From the NCBI GenBank assembly GCA_007258455.2, contig VDFB02344250.1:23842-87841 (forward strand): a DNA stretch of 64,000 bases. Reading direction: 5' to 3'. Every line of letters starts with the position of its first letter. Position 1 is the first letter of the stretch. Positions 43,545 through 54,324 of the stretch are shown here, in pieces. The position numbers were made by a program, and so were the translations under genes. Below the pieces are notes generated by a model, which was given only the letters and a program-made list of their open reading frames with translations, searched no databases and had not been told where the DNA came from. The DNA comes from Sequoia sempervirens. Lineage: Eukaryota > Streptophyta > Pinopsida > Cupressales > Cupressaceae.

Positions 43545-45196
43545 TGATGAGATAAAAAAATGTCTCATCTATTAGCTAAATTAGTGTTTCCTTTGGTTAA
43601 AGAGAAGTGATGTGTTGCTCGAATGATGAGAAAAGTGAGGGATTTTTAGTAGTTGAGATTTCATCATATCTTGAAAATTATGATCTTGGTTCTTGAGATT
43701 TTTGGACAAAAAATAGGAAAAAAGAAGGCAAACAAACCCATTAAATTTCATGAAAACTCAGTTTGTGGTTTGAGAAAAAAATTCACCAATCCATGCGCCG
43801 GAATTTCTTCATTTGTTTGCTTTCATGCTCTGGAATTTTTGGAACTAAGTAGGATCTAAGTGAAGGATAAGTATGATAGAATTTATGAAGGGGTGGAGTA
43901 GTTTGGGATTCTATGAGAAATTAAGGGACATTAGTTGCAAGCATTAAAGGAAATTGGAGTGACTTGGAGAGAAGTTGAGAGAATAAAGGGGTAGTTACAA
44001 ATATCTAGAGAGTTGCTCGACCTAGTTTATGGACAGTTGAGAGCATATAAGATCAGATTTAAGAGTTTTGATGATAGAATAGGTTAAGGAAGGACTTTTT
44101 CAACTCTATAACACCTTTTTCGAGCTTGTTTAGGGGCTAAAATGATCTGTAAACTCCTTACTATGAATCACTTAACAACTTGTTAGATTCACCAAGATAC
44201 AGATTTAAATTAAGATCGTAACTGACGATGCTTGTGAATTGAGCAAAAACCACATAAAACATAGGAAAGTAAAGAAGCTGATAGAATCATGCACCAAGGA
44301 AAGAGAGACAAAGAGATTTGATAACGGAGTTCACCAATTTTTAGCTACGTCTCCAGATCCGCAAATAAGCGTGATTGATGCCATTACTATGATGCAACTT
44401 CTTTTACATCACCATGTTCTTTCACTGAGTTACAATCTGCTTCCTAGGAAGATTCTTGCACTTTAGGCTCTTCCTGCTTCCACACTGCAATGACAAGATC
44501 TTTCTAGCAACATGTTCGTGCCTAACTCATTCGTCACCTTTACAATGCTTTCAAACAATAAAGTTGCAACTCTCTTTCACACAAGAGTACATAGGCATCA
44601 AGCCTTTACAAAGGACTCAAAAGTCGTGCAAAATTTCTCAAAGGACTCACTAAGTTCTTATCTCTGCTCCCTAGAGAACACCTAGCTCTCAAACGTCTCC
44701 AATAACTCACTCCAAACCCTTTACTAAGAGAAAATAAACTCTCCAAGAGTTTTTTACAAAAAATGAGATCACTCAAGAGACACCCTCACACCTTTGAATT
44801 CTGAATTTCTAAATAGCTCCTAAGAGCATACCTTTCCCTCCTTTTATACATGAAATTAGCCTAATTAGGCTTAACAAAATCATTAACTTCCTAACCCCCT
44901 CTTAACCATCGTACAATGCTAGCTTGTTTTTTTATTAACCCCCTTTTGTCATTTAATTAGGTGGGTTTTGTTTTTTTTTTTGGCTTTATTAGCCATATAT
45001 TATGGTTCGGCCAACAAACATTGAACAAAAGAAACCAAACACACAAATTTAGTAAACCACTGTCGATGGTATTTCGGTGGTTATCCATTTTGGCTCACCG
45101 AACGTCATAGGTTCCAAATGTGTCAGTGTCTTGTTTTAAAACAAACTCAAAAATGACAATAACGAAAAGAAACACCGACATATATGTGAATGAGGG

Positions 45197-45269
45197 GAAC
45201 ACGTGGTGCAACGGCCAACAGTTTGCACACTGTTCAAAAGATCACGGGTTCGAGCCCGAGGCTAACAAA
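45197..45269 (+). other. tRNA-like stretch with A- and B-box (possible SINE head)
   Basis: TGGTGCAACGG (45204-45214) resembles a pol III A box. GGTTCGAGCC (45247-45256) is a perfect B-box core, 33 bp on. A possible anticodon stem AACAG/CTGTT lies between, but the loop has eight bases and the acceptor ends do not pair. It is therefore not an intact tRNA gene; a tRNA-derived SINE head or chance are the options. Confidence 0.35.
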
Positions 45270-45495
45270 CCTTTTGTGAAAACAAACAACTCGACCACCA
45301 AAGAGGAGAGAGGCTACATGCATCCAACCAGTAGACTGCCACGTGGTAGGATTCTATTCACCCAAGATACCGACGTGTCTATTAACATTGCTACACAGCT
45401 GCCACGTGCCAAATCCTCATTCGCTGATGAAGACACGTCATCCATGACTCTGCTACTGGCTCAGAATATGGTCGCCACGCACGATAGACACGTGT
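45200..45495. promoter_or_regulatory. Cluster of CACGTG (G-box) sites
   Basis: Four exact CACGTG hexamers lie at 45200, 45340, 45403 and 45489, with ACGTG variants near 45372 and 45434, all within 300 bp. G-boxes bind plant bZIP and bHLH factors. The position inside an LTR-like arm is compatible with a regulated promoter. The function is inferred from motif density only. Confidence 0.35.
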
Positions 45496-46115
45496 CACAA
45501 TTTGATTGGTCCGTATAATCTAAGTCATCTGCCATGTGTCACGCCAGAATTTATCCACTTAGATTCCGTACAGAACAGACTGACTGATGATGTCACTTGT
45601 TGTACCATCAAGTCAACCGAACTTTGACTACTAATATCTTGAGCATACGATGTCCATTTTCGACGAAACAAACGATGTCAGAATCGTCTCGACGAGCACT
45701 TTGATTTGATGCCAATTTTGATGAATTTTGAGATAATCAATTTTTCTACCTTTTTGATGGCTCTGGTACCCTATTTGACTGAACCTTTGACCAAACATAA
45801 CTCGCACGTACGATCTCCTTTTGACGCGATTCAAGTTGCATCGGAATCCTGTCGGCGAGCTCTTCGATCTGAGACTGCTTTCGCCTAATTTGAGGATAGT
45901 CAATTTTCCAGTCAACCATCTGGCATCCTTTGTCCTTGTTGAACTTTGACTGAGCATATCTCGAGCAAACAGACACCTTTTGACACACTTCAAGTTGCGT
46001 CAGGATCATATTGCTATGCTCTATGCATTGATGCCAGTTCTAGGAGATTCTGAAGTTGCTAGATTTTTGAGGCCTTCGTGATCCACCTGGATCATTCCTC
46101 CCCACTGAGGAACTT

Positions 46116-46934
46116 TTGGACCTCCAAAAGGTTCTTAATCAGACACGACGTGAGAAAAAACACCTTCCCACTTGTCCAGTATCTGTCCACCCTTTCTGTG
46201 CACCTACTTCATCAAAAATTTGTACAACAATTATGAAAATTGCAATCACATTGCTACCCATTTGCAGTTTCTCACATCCTTTTGCATTCATTACCCCAGC
46301 TACTATCCATGTACAAAACATTAGCAGCATTAACAAATACAAGGATATTAATGACAATGAGCTAACAAGGCAATGCAATTTAAGATTTGCAATAACATCT
46401 AAGTTTATAAATGAGGTTAAATTTGATGTGGTTCCACTTGATATTTGTGGGATTGTGTTGGGTAGCCCATACTTATATGATAGAAAGGCAATCTTCTACA
46501 TGGAACATAATCAGTATCATTTATTTAAGGAAGGAATTGAATACATTGTGCATTCTCATCCAATTAAGATTGATAAATCTTTTGTGACAATGGGACAATT
46601 GAAAAGGGTAGTTAATGCAAGCAATAATTTGGAACTTATGTCTGTACCACAAGAAGTTTCATTGCCTGAGGATGTTCCAGTTATGGAAGACAAGCATAAT
46701 GTTGGTACATTCTTTTTCTCATCTACAAATTTAGTTTTGTTATTCAACCTTCTACTTCTTAGCAGTGTATGGTTGGTAGTAGAAACATTGAATGTGGATG
46801 TGTATATGGATAATGTACTTAACAATATCAGTGCAGTTTTGATTGTTGTTGTGATGAGTCAGATGCATAGGTTCCAAGAAGGAAGGACAGATGATACCGG
46901 GCAAGTGAGGCAAAAATGTCCACTTAAATTGTAA
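46116..46934 (+). pseudogene. Protease-like gypsy pol remnant inside inverted element
   Basis: A 272-codon frame whose middle (about 46371-46560) reads LTRQCNLRFAITSKFI, then VVPLDICGIVLGSPYLYDRK, then NQYHLFKEGIEYIVHSH. This is the second half of a Ty3/gypsy retropepsin as found just upstream of RT. The active-site DSG/DTG half is missing. The N-terminal part (about 46116-46370) has no recognisable domain. The C-terminal part has a hydrophobic stretch (LVLLFNLLLLSSVWLVV), probably from out-of-family sequence. The first ATG is in the inverted 40-bp arm, so this is unlikely to be a natural start. RT and the rest are absent. Confidence 0.6.
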
Positions 46935-46982
46935 ATAAAAATAGACCTTTTGGAGGTCCAAAAGCTTCTCAATGGGGAGGAA

Positions 46983-48083
46983 TGATCCAGGAGGATCCAA
47001 GAATCTCAAAAATATCACAGTCTCAAAATCTCTCAAAAGCCAGTCAAAGTTTTAGTCAAAATGATGATGTCAGCATGTGACATGGCAATTGACTAGATGG
47101 TGACATGGGAGTTGCAGGTGATGTGGCAAAAATCTCACAAAATTCACGTACCATGCTTTATTTTTGAAAATAAGGTGTGGAGGATTATTTAATCTCACAA
47201 AAATCCATCGGATTTTGTGGGATCCCAATTGGATTTGGTGGGATCCAAATCTCCTAAAAATCAACGAAAATTAACTCATAAGAAAAAACAAAACCTCCTA
47301 AAATAACACTAAATTGTTATTTTATTTTTAAAACTCAACCCCATAAACTCAAATAGCCCGTGAATATAATAAGACAAGGGATTAAAAAACAAATTCCAAA
47401 TGTTTTATTAAGGGGTTGTTTAATGTTTTATTTTTAAAATGGGGAAGTTATTGTTTTTATATAAACAGGTTAGTGTTTTTTTGTAAGGCTTATAATTATA
47501 AAAGCCAAAGGAGGGGGGTTAAATTGTTATTTTATTTATTATGGTGCTTTTTAACCCCATATGCAAAATTTATGTATAAAAGGAGGTGATGTGATAGGGC
47601 CTTTATGCATTTTGTGGAGAAAAAATTCGGATGTGTTTTTTGAGAGAAAATTTTATACTTTGGAGGAATTTTTTGGGAGAGAAATTACAAGGTGTTGATT
47701 ACACCAAAAATTGTAAAATTGCAAAGAGAGATTGTGAGTGATTAAAGCTTGGATATTGTAAGAAGGCTATTGAAGCTTGGCAATATCAATAAAGCGGTCC
47801 AATGTTGAGAAGCGGACCCGAAGACGTAGCTCAAATTGAGTGAACTCCGTTATCAAGTTGTTTGTGTCTCTCTTCCATCTCTTTCTTGTTCTCTCATTTA
47901 TTTTGGTGTTATGATCTCTCATGAATGTAATTATAGATAATTGTTTTAAAGTGTTTGAAAGCATTACTTAGTTTCATAATTTCAATGGTTAAGATACATG
48001 ATCATGCATTACTGTTGGATCGAGAATTAAATCTGTAATTGGATTAAGTTTTGGAAAACTTTAACATCCTAGTTTACAGATCA
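46983..48083 (+). repeat. Right, plus-oriented LTR of inverted element
   Basis: 1,101 bp from TGATCCAGG, right after the purine tract GGGGAGGAA (46974-46982), to CAGATCA. It contains AGACGTAGCTCAAATTGAG and a leader-like TTGTGTCTCTCTTCC block, typical of the sense strand of plant LTRs. Confidence 0.7.
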
Positions 48084-48564
48084 TAAAAAAGGCATTTTTT
48101 TTTTGGACGACCAAAGGAGATTGACTTAGTAAGATGAAGAAAAGACTTATCCTTTTCCCCCCAACATATGTTCTTATCTTCTAGCAAGCTATTGCACAAC
48201 TATAAGGCTCATCTTTTATACCTTTGTTTTGGGGAAGAGTTTCGTGAAATAATATAGTTCAGTATTTTAGCAACAATAGTTGTTTGTAATTTCATTTCTT
48301 GGAAGTCATTTCATTTCTAGTTCTTTACATTTCTAGTATTTCCCTTTACAAGTTTCTTAGGATAGATTTGATTCCAGTATTTTATTTACAAGCTCTTAGA
48401 TTAGATTTTATTCCAACAATTTTTTTCATGCATTGCTTTTCAATTCTATTTGTAGAAAAAGAATGTCATGCAAATTATTTCTTCTCCCTTTTGAATATCA
48501 CCGTGAACACCAACCTGGATTGACATTTATAATTAAATTATGAGGAGTGCAACGACCCTTATCA

Positions 48565-48584
48565 TTTTGGTGTCATTTCTGGGG
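48565..48584 (+). other. Primer-binding site of Athila-like element
   Basis: TTTTGGTGTCATTTCTGGGG starts at the first base after the LTR. It matches the common Athila-type site apart from C-to-T-like changes, which supports the lineage call. About 95 bp of interior follow before the LARD insertion. Confidence 0.65.
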
Positions 48585-50793
48585 ATAGGTGTCACTAGGG
48601 AGTTGTTGATTTGGTGACAATAGGTCAAAAGAGAAAATTAGTTTGGCAAGTTTTTTTTAGGTTTATTATTTTAGAAACTGTTACCCATTTTTTTTCACCT
48701 ATGGGCTCAATTAGGCAGGGTAACCCATGTTTCAGAGATTCTCTGGGAACAAATGGAGGAACACTTGCATCAGATGCAGGGGAAAATGATGTTTGTCTAT
48801 TTTGGGCATGTGGATTAAATGTGGCTCCCAAGAGGGTTGAGCCCAGCGTGCATATCTTCAGTTTGGGGGTGGGTTTTTATTTTTGTGTTTTTCCTTGTCT
48901 TTTCCTCTTTCCTTTTGTTTCCTTCTTTTCTTTTCCTTGTTTTTGCCGGGGGCAGAACCTAGTCGGAATCGAAACTTGGAACTTTTCCAAAAGTTCTGGT
49001 TCTTGGTTTCGTTTTGGTTCCAACCCCAGTTCCACCTTTTCTTTCTTTTTTTTGGGCCTCTTCTTTGTTTCCATCGGAGGCGAAGTCGGACCGAGTCTTA
49101 ACGTGGAAATTTTTTCCAAAGGTCCAGTTTCCTTTCTCGTTCCGGTTCTACGCTTGTATGTGTTTCTTTCTCTTCTTTGACCTTGCATTTTGACCGTGGG
49201 GTAGTTTTTCTCTTTCTTTTCTTCCTTGTCCTTTTTTCTCTCTCTCCTTGCCTTTGTCGGAGGCGGGTTCGGGTCGAGATCCTAACCGAAACTTGATGAA
49301 AGTTTTAGTTTCGGGTTTGTTTCCGCCCCACCCCCACTGTGTTTTGCCCGGGATCGGTTTTAGTTCTGATCCCGCCTCTCTTCCTTTGTGCGCCTTCTTT
49401 CTTTTCTCAGGCTCGGGAGAGGGACAAAACCCGAACTTGGAACTTTTCCAAAAATTTTGGTTCCTGGTTTCGTTCTAGTTCCGGCCCCGCCCCGCTCTTT
49501 CCTCTTTCCTTTTCTTCATGGCTTGGGATCGTAGGTGGTCCCTTCCTCCTTGGTTTCCCCTTATGTTTTTCTTCTTTTTCCTTTCTCCCTCATGTTTTGT
49601 CAGGAGCGGGATTGGGTCTGAATCTGAACCTGAAACTTGAAGAAAGTTTCAGGGGTGGACTTGGTCCCGATCCCAGTTCCGTCAGGATTCATCTGTCTCT
49701 GCTTTCTTCCCAGGTCCCGGTTCTGATTTTGTCTTGGCCCCACCCCGCCAGTTTTTGAAAATCCTCAGTGCAAAGGTTGTTGTCTTCGGCAATCAAGAAT
49801 TTCTTACCGAAGGACAAAAGTCTCACCCAAGGAAAGTCAAGTCGGCATGATGTCTCGGTGACCGGCAAGGGTTATGCCAATAGTGTTTCACCAAGGAGTT
49901 CTCGGCATAAAGCTTACTCTTCGGCGAGAGGTCTCACCGACACCCAGGTGTCTTACCGAATGAGGGGAAGCTTGGGGGGAGAGATTCAAACATTTCTGGG
50001 AGGTCTTAGCGAGGACGAAAGTCTTGCCAAAAGGAAAGGATGGACCTCGATGCAGTTGTCTTCGGTAGGAGTCCCGCCAACGCAAAAGAAGGGAGTTCGC
50101 CAAGACAAAATCAAGGTAGCGTAGGGTCTCGGCGAATGGAAGGTGTCTCAGAAACTCAAGCAGATGTAGGTGTGTCTGGAGGCACTCGGTATGAAGTCTA
50201 GGCCGACAAGCCAGGGTCCCAGCGAAAGGGGAAGTCTACAAGAGGTCTCGACGACCCGGGGTGCTATAGCGACAAGCGGGGCTCGACAAAGGTTTTTGCC
50301 TTCGGTAAGGTGTCTTGTCGAAGAATGAAAGTCACGCCGACTAGGCACTTTGAGGTAGGTAAAGGAGCTCGCTAAGAGGTCTTAGTGAAGACATACAGTC
50401 TCGCCGAAAGTATGAAGGGCTTAGTAGACCAAAATGCGTCGGAGCAACATCGGCATGAGATTTGAAGCTCAATAAAGGCTCTTAGCGATAGCGCCATGTT
50501 ATGCTGATAAGCTGCAAGAAGTAGAATTGCATCACCGAGATGCAATTCTTTTCGGAAAGGGCTTTGACCACTTGTCGAGCCTGTGTGGAAAACGCTCGAC
50601 CAACCATGAGGAGCTGAGACGAACCGTGGCAGTCTGGTCAGAGCGTAGAATACCAACACGGGATGAATGCAACCCGAATCACGATGAACTCAGTAGCATT
50701 CAAGGCGTTCGGCCGAGGAGCTTCACGAAGACACGAGGAAATAGGAATGAATGCGGTGGTTGTAGAAAGATCAGAGGACTTCTTTGAGAATGT

Positions 50794-51311
50794 TGTTAGG
50801 GTTAGAGATGGTAGATATCTAACAATTAAATACAGATTTAAATAATAAACAGAGAAAATAAAACATACACAGAGTAAATCATAACACAGAGAATTTAACG
50901 TGGTTCACCCAATCTGGGCTACATCCACCAAACTGCAGCCATCCAATACTTTTATTATCCAGTGCAAAACCTATTACAATCTTGCGAATAATCGCGTTTT
51001 TCGTCATACTGTAACCCCCATCCCAACCCCTTTTAACAAGCTTTTAGAAGCTTCCAGAATTAGGGTTTTACAAAGTCGGTTTTCTTTCTTTTTCAGAGAT
51101 TTTTCCTTTTTTGCTGACGACGCGAAAAAAAATGGCAAATTTTTTTTTCTCAGGGGTTGTGCCCCCGAACCCCTGCTTTTCGGGGGCTACCACCCCCAAA
51201 CCCCTGCCCGGGGCCTGGCCCGACCCCGGACCCCGGCGAGGACAGGGGGTCGGGGTGTACAGTATACCATGGGCTATACAGTATAGCATGATTAGTTGTC
51301 ACATACCAACA
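50794..51311 (-). mobile_element. Solo LTR (copia-like hallmark) inside the LARD 5' LTR
   Basis: The 518-bp insertion runs from TGTTAGGGTT to ACCAACA, with the perfect 5-bp TSD AATGT (50789-50793 and 51312-51316). The sister LTR at about 56701 preserves the empty site (GAGAATTTTTCTTC). The minus strand reads GGTGGATGTAGCCC...GTGAACCACGTTAAA, a block typical of plant LTR R regions, so the LTR is probably minus-oriented. It includes a GC-rich patch (about 51150-51255). Confidence 0.9.
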
Positions 51312-51438
51312 AATGTTTCTTCACCGACACCAACAATAGGGACATGCAGGCTTCTGTATTTAATTCACCAAAAGATCTGAGGATAGATCTTTCTGAGCTG
51401 ATATTTTTGTAAGCCCTAAGGGGCCGACACACAGTCTG

Positions 51439-51446
51439 TATATAAG
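51439..51446 (+). promoter_or_regulatory. TATA box of LARD LTR promoter
   Basis: TATATAAG in CAGTCTGTATATAAGG is conserved in the 3' LTR at 56830-56837. It lies about 640 bp before the LTR end. A start site 30 bp downstream is inferred. Confidence 0.6.
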
Positions 51447-52085
51447 GAATTTTTTGCCTTTTTGTAAATAGTTCTGATTACACACTCTGAGGAGTTAGTG
51501 ATTTTTAATTAATCCTTTCTCAATCAATGTATGTTTTTTCTGTAACTCAACTGGAATCCTGAATACAACATAGAGTTTACCTTGGAAGATTGTGTTCATG
51601 TTTGTATTGATTCTCATTTTTGTATCTTTCTTTTGAACCTGCAAGTCTTTAACTGTGTTTTATAATTATGTATTCATATCTTAGAGTTGTGAAATCAATC
51701 TTTCCTTCCTGAGATGTGTATGTAGATCAAACTTGTTAGGACTAAAGCATTAAATCTGAAAGAGGTTGTTCTAAGAATAGCAATTAGGATTTCATGTGTA
51801 TGTTCTTCCTGTGTTCATTTCGTGATTTCTTATCAGTTTGGTGTATCACCCATTAATTAGTTTCAATCCTTAAGTTCTTTTATCTCTTTTCTTCCCCTTT
51901 TTCCCCCTAAAATTTTTAGGCTTGAAGAGCAAAAAATAGATTTTTATTCAACAGGAACCGGCCTAGAATCTGGAGGTCTCATTTTCAATATTGCATATCC
52001 CACATGTAGAATTTGAGTCCCATGTTATGCTAAATTATTGAGCTTAAAAGTTTCAGGAGGGTGCAAATTTGGTGCATAACAGTTT

Positions 52086-52102
52086 TGGCACGCCCGGTGG
52101 GA
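52086..52102 (+). other. Primer-binding site of LARD
   Basis: TGGCACGCCCGGTGGGA begins five bases after the LTR. It has two differences from the site of the gypsy element at 7728-7744, both of C/T type. The tRNA is not identified. Confidence 0.7.
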
Positions 52103-52398
52103 TAGAAGAAGTCATAATTTTTTCATCAGTTCTTGTTGTTTTGATATGCTACAGCAGGTTTACAGCTTTGAAGAGGTTAACATCAATGTATCATGGCGAC
52201 TCCGTGTACCAGTGCCTCATTGAGAAATTCAACATACTAAGGGATTTGGTGTCTACCTCAGTATCTTTCAGCCTTTGGAGGCAATTTGAACAACACCTAG
52301 CGACTCCAAGCTCAAATCTTCCGGTTTCATAGGCACAAGTGTTGGTATGTCTCAAAATAATCTGTTAATTCTGAGTTTCCAGCTCTTTGATTAAAAAG

Positions 52399-54324
52399 AT
52401 GTCAAATATTCATGAAGATGCTTACTATTTCCCTCCATATCATGAGTATGTTGCTCCTACACATCCATATCAGAACGTTTTGGACCTGCTCCAACAGATT
52501 GACCATATCTTGAAGGGTTTGAATCAAGGTCTTCACAATATCGAGATTAATGATATCAGTAATGTGCTTGCATACCTATCTAAGATGTTGGTTGATATCA
52601 AGACGCAGTAGGGTACTATTATTCAATAACAAGAAATGGATGAGAAAGTCTACTCTTATGATCAAGAAAGAGTGGCAAAGAGAGTCTAGTTCGAGGAAGG
52701 CCTTGAACAGGAAGTAGCTGCTAAGGAAGAACAAATGAAGTTGCTCTCTGCTCAGGTGCAGAATACTCAAGCTTACTCAGATTATCAGCATCAACTAATG
52801 GAGGAGCTACAAAAGAGGCAATTGGAAGAAAACCTTGCCCAACAGTTGGCTGTAAAAAAGGCAAAAATGAGGTTAAAATTTTTTGAGCAGGAGGTTCCCA
52901 AATACAAGTTTTCTAGCTTTAGGCAAAGTCAGCCTCTTGAATCCCCTAGCGAGTCTTCTCAGTTTGAAATTCCAAGCTTTAACGGATTCAATTCAATGCA
53001 AGAGAATGTAGTACCTGAACAGGATCAGTCTGTCATCCCTCAAGAGCAGCCCATGAATCCAGATGACTTACTCCTCAAGGAGAGAATTAGAAAATTAAAT
53101 CCAATGCATTTAGTTGTGGCATGTTACCAACTATAGCAAGAAAAGCTCAAACAGGAGGAGAGGCAGGAGCTAGGGCAATAGACAGTTAAGGATCTTCACT
53201 TGTAGGCAGAGGATACCCAAGTTTCATGGGAAAAGGAGCCACATAAAGAAGAACAATTGACTACTTTATTTGATCAACTACCTGGTTATGTTGAGCAAGC
53301 TAAAGAGAGCATGTAGGCTCCTATTTTGCTAGTTGATTTGGGACGGCCAGAGAATATTGCTGACTTGTTCAATGAGCTTCTTCAATTTGTCGATGAAGAT
53401 GAGGATCTCACATGCATGATAGCATCTATGCCTGGTATGGAGCAACTAAATGATAAAATTCATCTAGATTTAATGCAAGATTATGAGTTAGATGATATCA
53501 TAGAAGCTTTTTGTTCCAACATAGATGACGAACTAGTATCATATGAAAGGGAAGCATGTGATCAGCCCATTCAAGTTGGTAAGACTATTGAAGAGGTTGT
53601 TAAAGATAATGCCTTGAAGCTTGTGAACTTATTAGATGAGCTTCCCCACCTTGTTGAGGAGGAGGCACATTCTACCATGAGAAAAGAGCATACAGAGCCA
53701 CAGTTTGAAGATTTGTTTTCAGTTATCCAACAGGGATATCAGCTTCTTAATCAAGGAGATCCAACCATCAAAAATGTTAATGGTTTCTTTTCAAAGACTG
53801 TTATATATGATGCAAAGAATCAGGACTCCTCTCTCATTGCAGAGCTGAAAGAAAGAACAATTGATCAAGAAGACCAAACTATAGCAACCAGCGAACAACC
53901 TGCATGTTGCCTCCAATCAGCATCTTTCCAAGGAAGGGATGAGGTCTTTAAAGGTCAGCAAGAGGCCAACAAGGAAGGTTCAAATCTCTCCCTTGTCAGA
54001 GGCGGTCCAGTCAGGTACTTAGCCCAGATGGAGTCCAATGAGGCACCCATATATGAAGGTGCAGTAATAGAAGAAGATGTCCAAGATGCATTGACAGCCA
54101 AACAAGAGTATGTTCAACTCATTTTTCATCCTTTGGTTGACAATATGTATGGTCTGTTTAGTGAGATAAGTGAATTTGTTCACCTATTTCAAGAGGCGGT
54201 GCATCGTCTTGGTAAACATTTTTTTATTCTTTACTTTTACTCAATTATCCTTAAACATGCTAGTCCCTGCATATTGAGTAGAAAGGGCAGTAATTTCACC
54301 CAACCTGTTAATGGGTTTGTTTGA
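52399..54324 (+). pseudogene. 642-codon acidic, coiled-coil ORF of unknown function
   Basis: One frame holds from ATG 52399 to the TGA at 54322-54324 with no frameshift. It is broken only by seven stops: TAG at 52609, 52687, 53134, 53179, 53203 and 53314, and TAA at 52627. Nearby residues make glutamine the likely original at most of these. The N-terminus (about 1-70) is hydrophobic-patterned (YQNVLDLLQQIDHILKGLNQ). A coiled coil follows (about 105-165, HQLMEELQKRQLEENLAQQL). Then comes a Q/P/S-rich part, and a very acidic half with NIADLFNELLQFVDEDEDL and YELDDIIEAF. The end is RKGSNFTQPVNGFV. I see no capsid, zinc knuckle, protease, RT or integrase signature. It occupies the gag position of a non-autonomous element. 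A highly diverged gag-like or RNA-packaging protein is possible but unproven. Confidence 0.8.

Larger units (their letters stand above)
44143..46094 (-). repeat. Left, minus-oriented LTR of inverted element
   Basis: 1,952 bp. It has the TG...CA limits and a GGAGTTCACC...AGCTACGTCTCC block typical of plant LTRs read in the minus sense. It is about 850 bp longer than the right arm. The excess around 45000-45900 includes a tRNA-like stretch and a cluster of CACGTG sites. Confidence 0.65.
44143..48083. mobile_element. Inverted-LTR retroelement with two outward 3' ends
   Basis: The insertion is clean: 5-bp TSD TAAAA (44138-44142 and 48084-48088) and an empty-site relative at about 58867. The ends are inverted: TGATCTGTAAACT at the left and AGTTTACAGATCA at the right. 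Left arm 44143-46094 and right arm 46983-48083 resemble LTRs in opposite orientation, sharing GATAACGGAGTTCAC and AGCTACGTCT blocks. Each arm is bordered inside by a purine tract: GGGGAGGAA before the right arm, and its complement after the left arm. Beyond these, about 40 bp (46095-46135 against 46942-46982) are also inverted. Both outer ends are thus the U5 type, unlike a normal LTR element. The middle holds a protease-like remnant. Confidence 0.75.
43545..48564 (+). repeat. 5' LTR of Athila-like element, split by an insertion
   Basis: Pieces 43545-44142 and 48089-48564 align end to end with the uninterrupted right LTR 58273-59347. The uninterrupted copy has GGGGCTACAAAATAGGC where the left copy is broken by TAAAA-element-TAAAA. 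Confidence 0.9.
48679..52081 (+). repeat. 5' LTR of LARD (3,403 bp, includes a solo LTR)
   Basis: Matches 54595-57471 throughout except for the 518-bp insertion plus TSD. The first 1.1 kb is pyrimidine-rich, with about five diverged modules of GAAACTTG...GAAAGTTTC and GGTTTCGTT type (near 48978, 49101, 49288, 49433, 49640). From about 49780 to 50760 come many TCTCGCCGA/TCGGCGAGA variants. The open frames here (for example 48611-49180) are low-complexity F/S/L and not genes. Confidence 0.93.

Noticed and set aside
45197..45269. Intact tRNA gene
   Set aside because: The boxes are present, but the acceptor stem does not pair and the anticodon loop has the wrong size.
48611..49758. Long plus-strand open frames (up to 189 codons) in the LARD LTR
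   Set aside because: Low-complexity F/S/L/P peptides from pyrimidine-rich repeats. The same region in the other LTR has different breaks, and no domain is visible.
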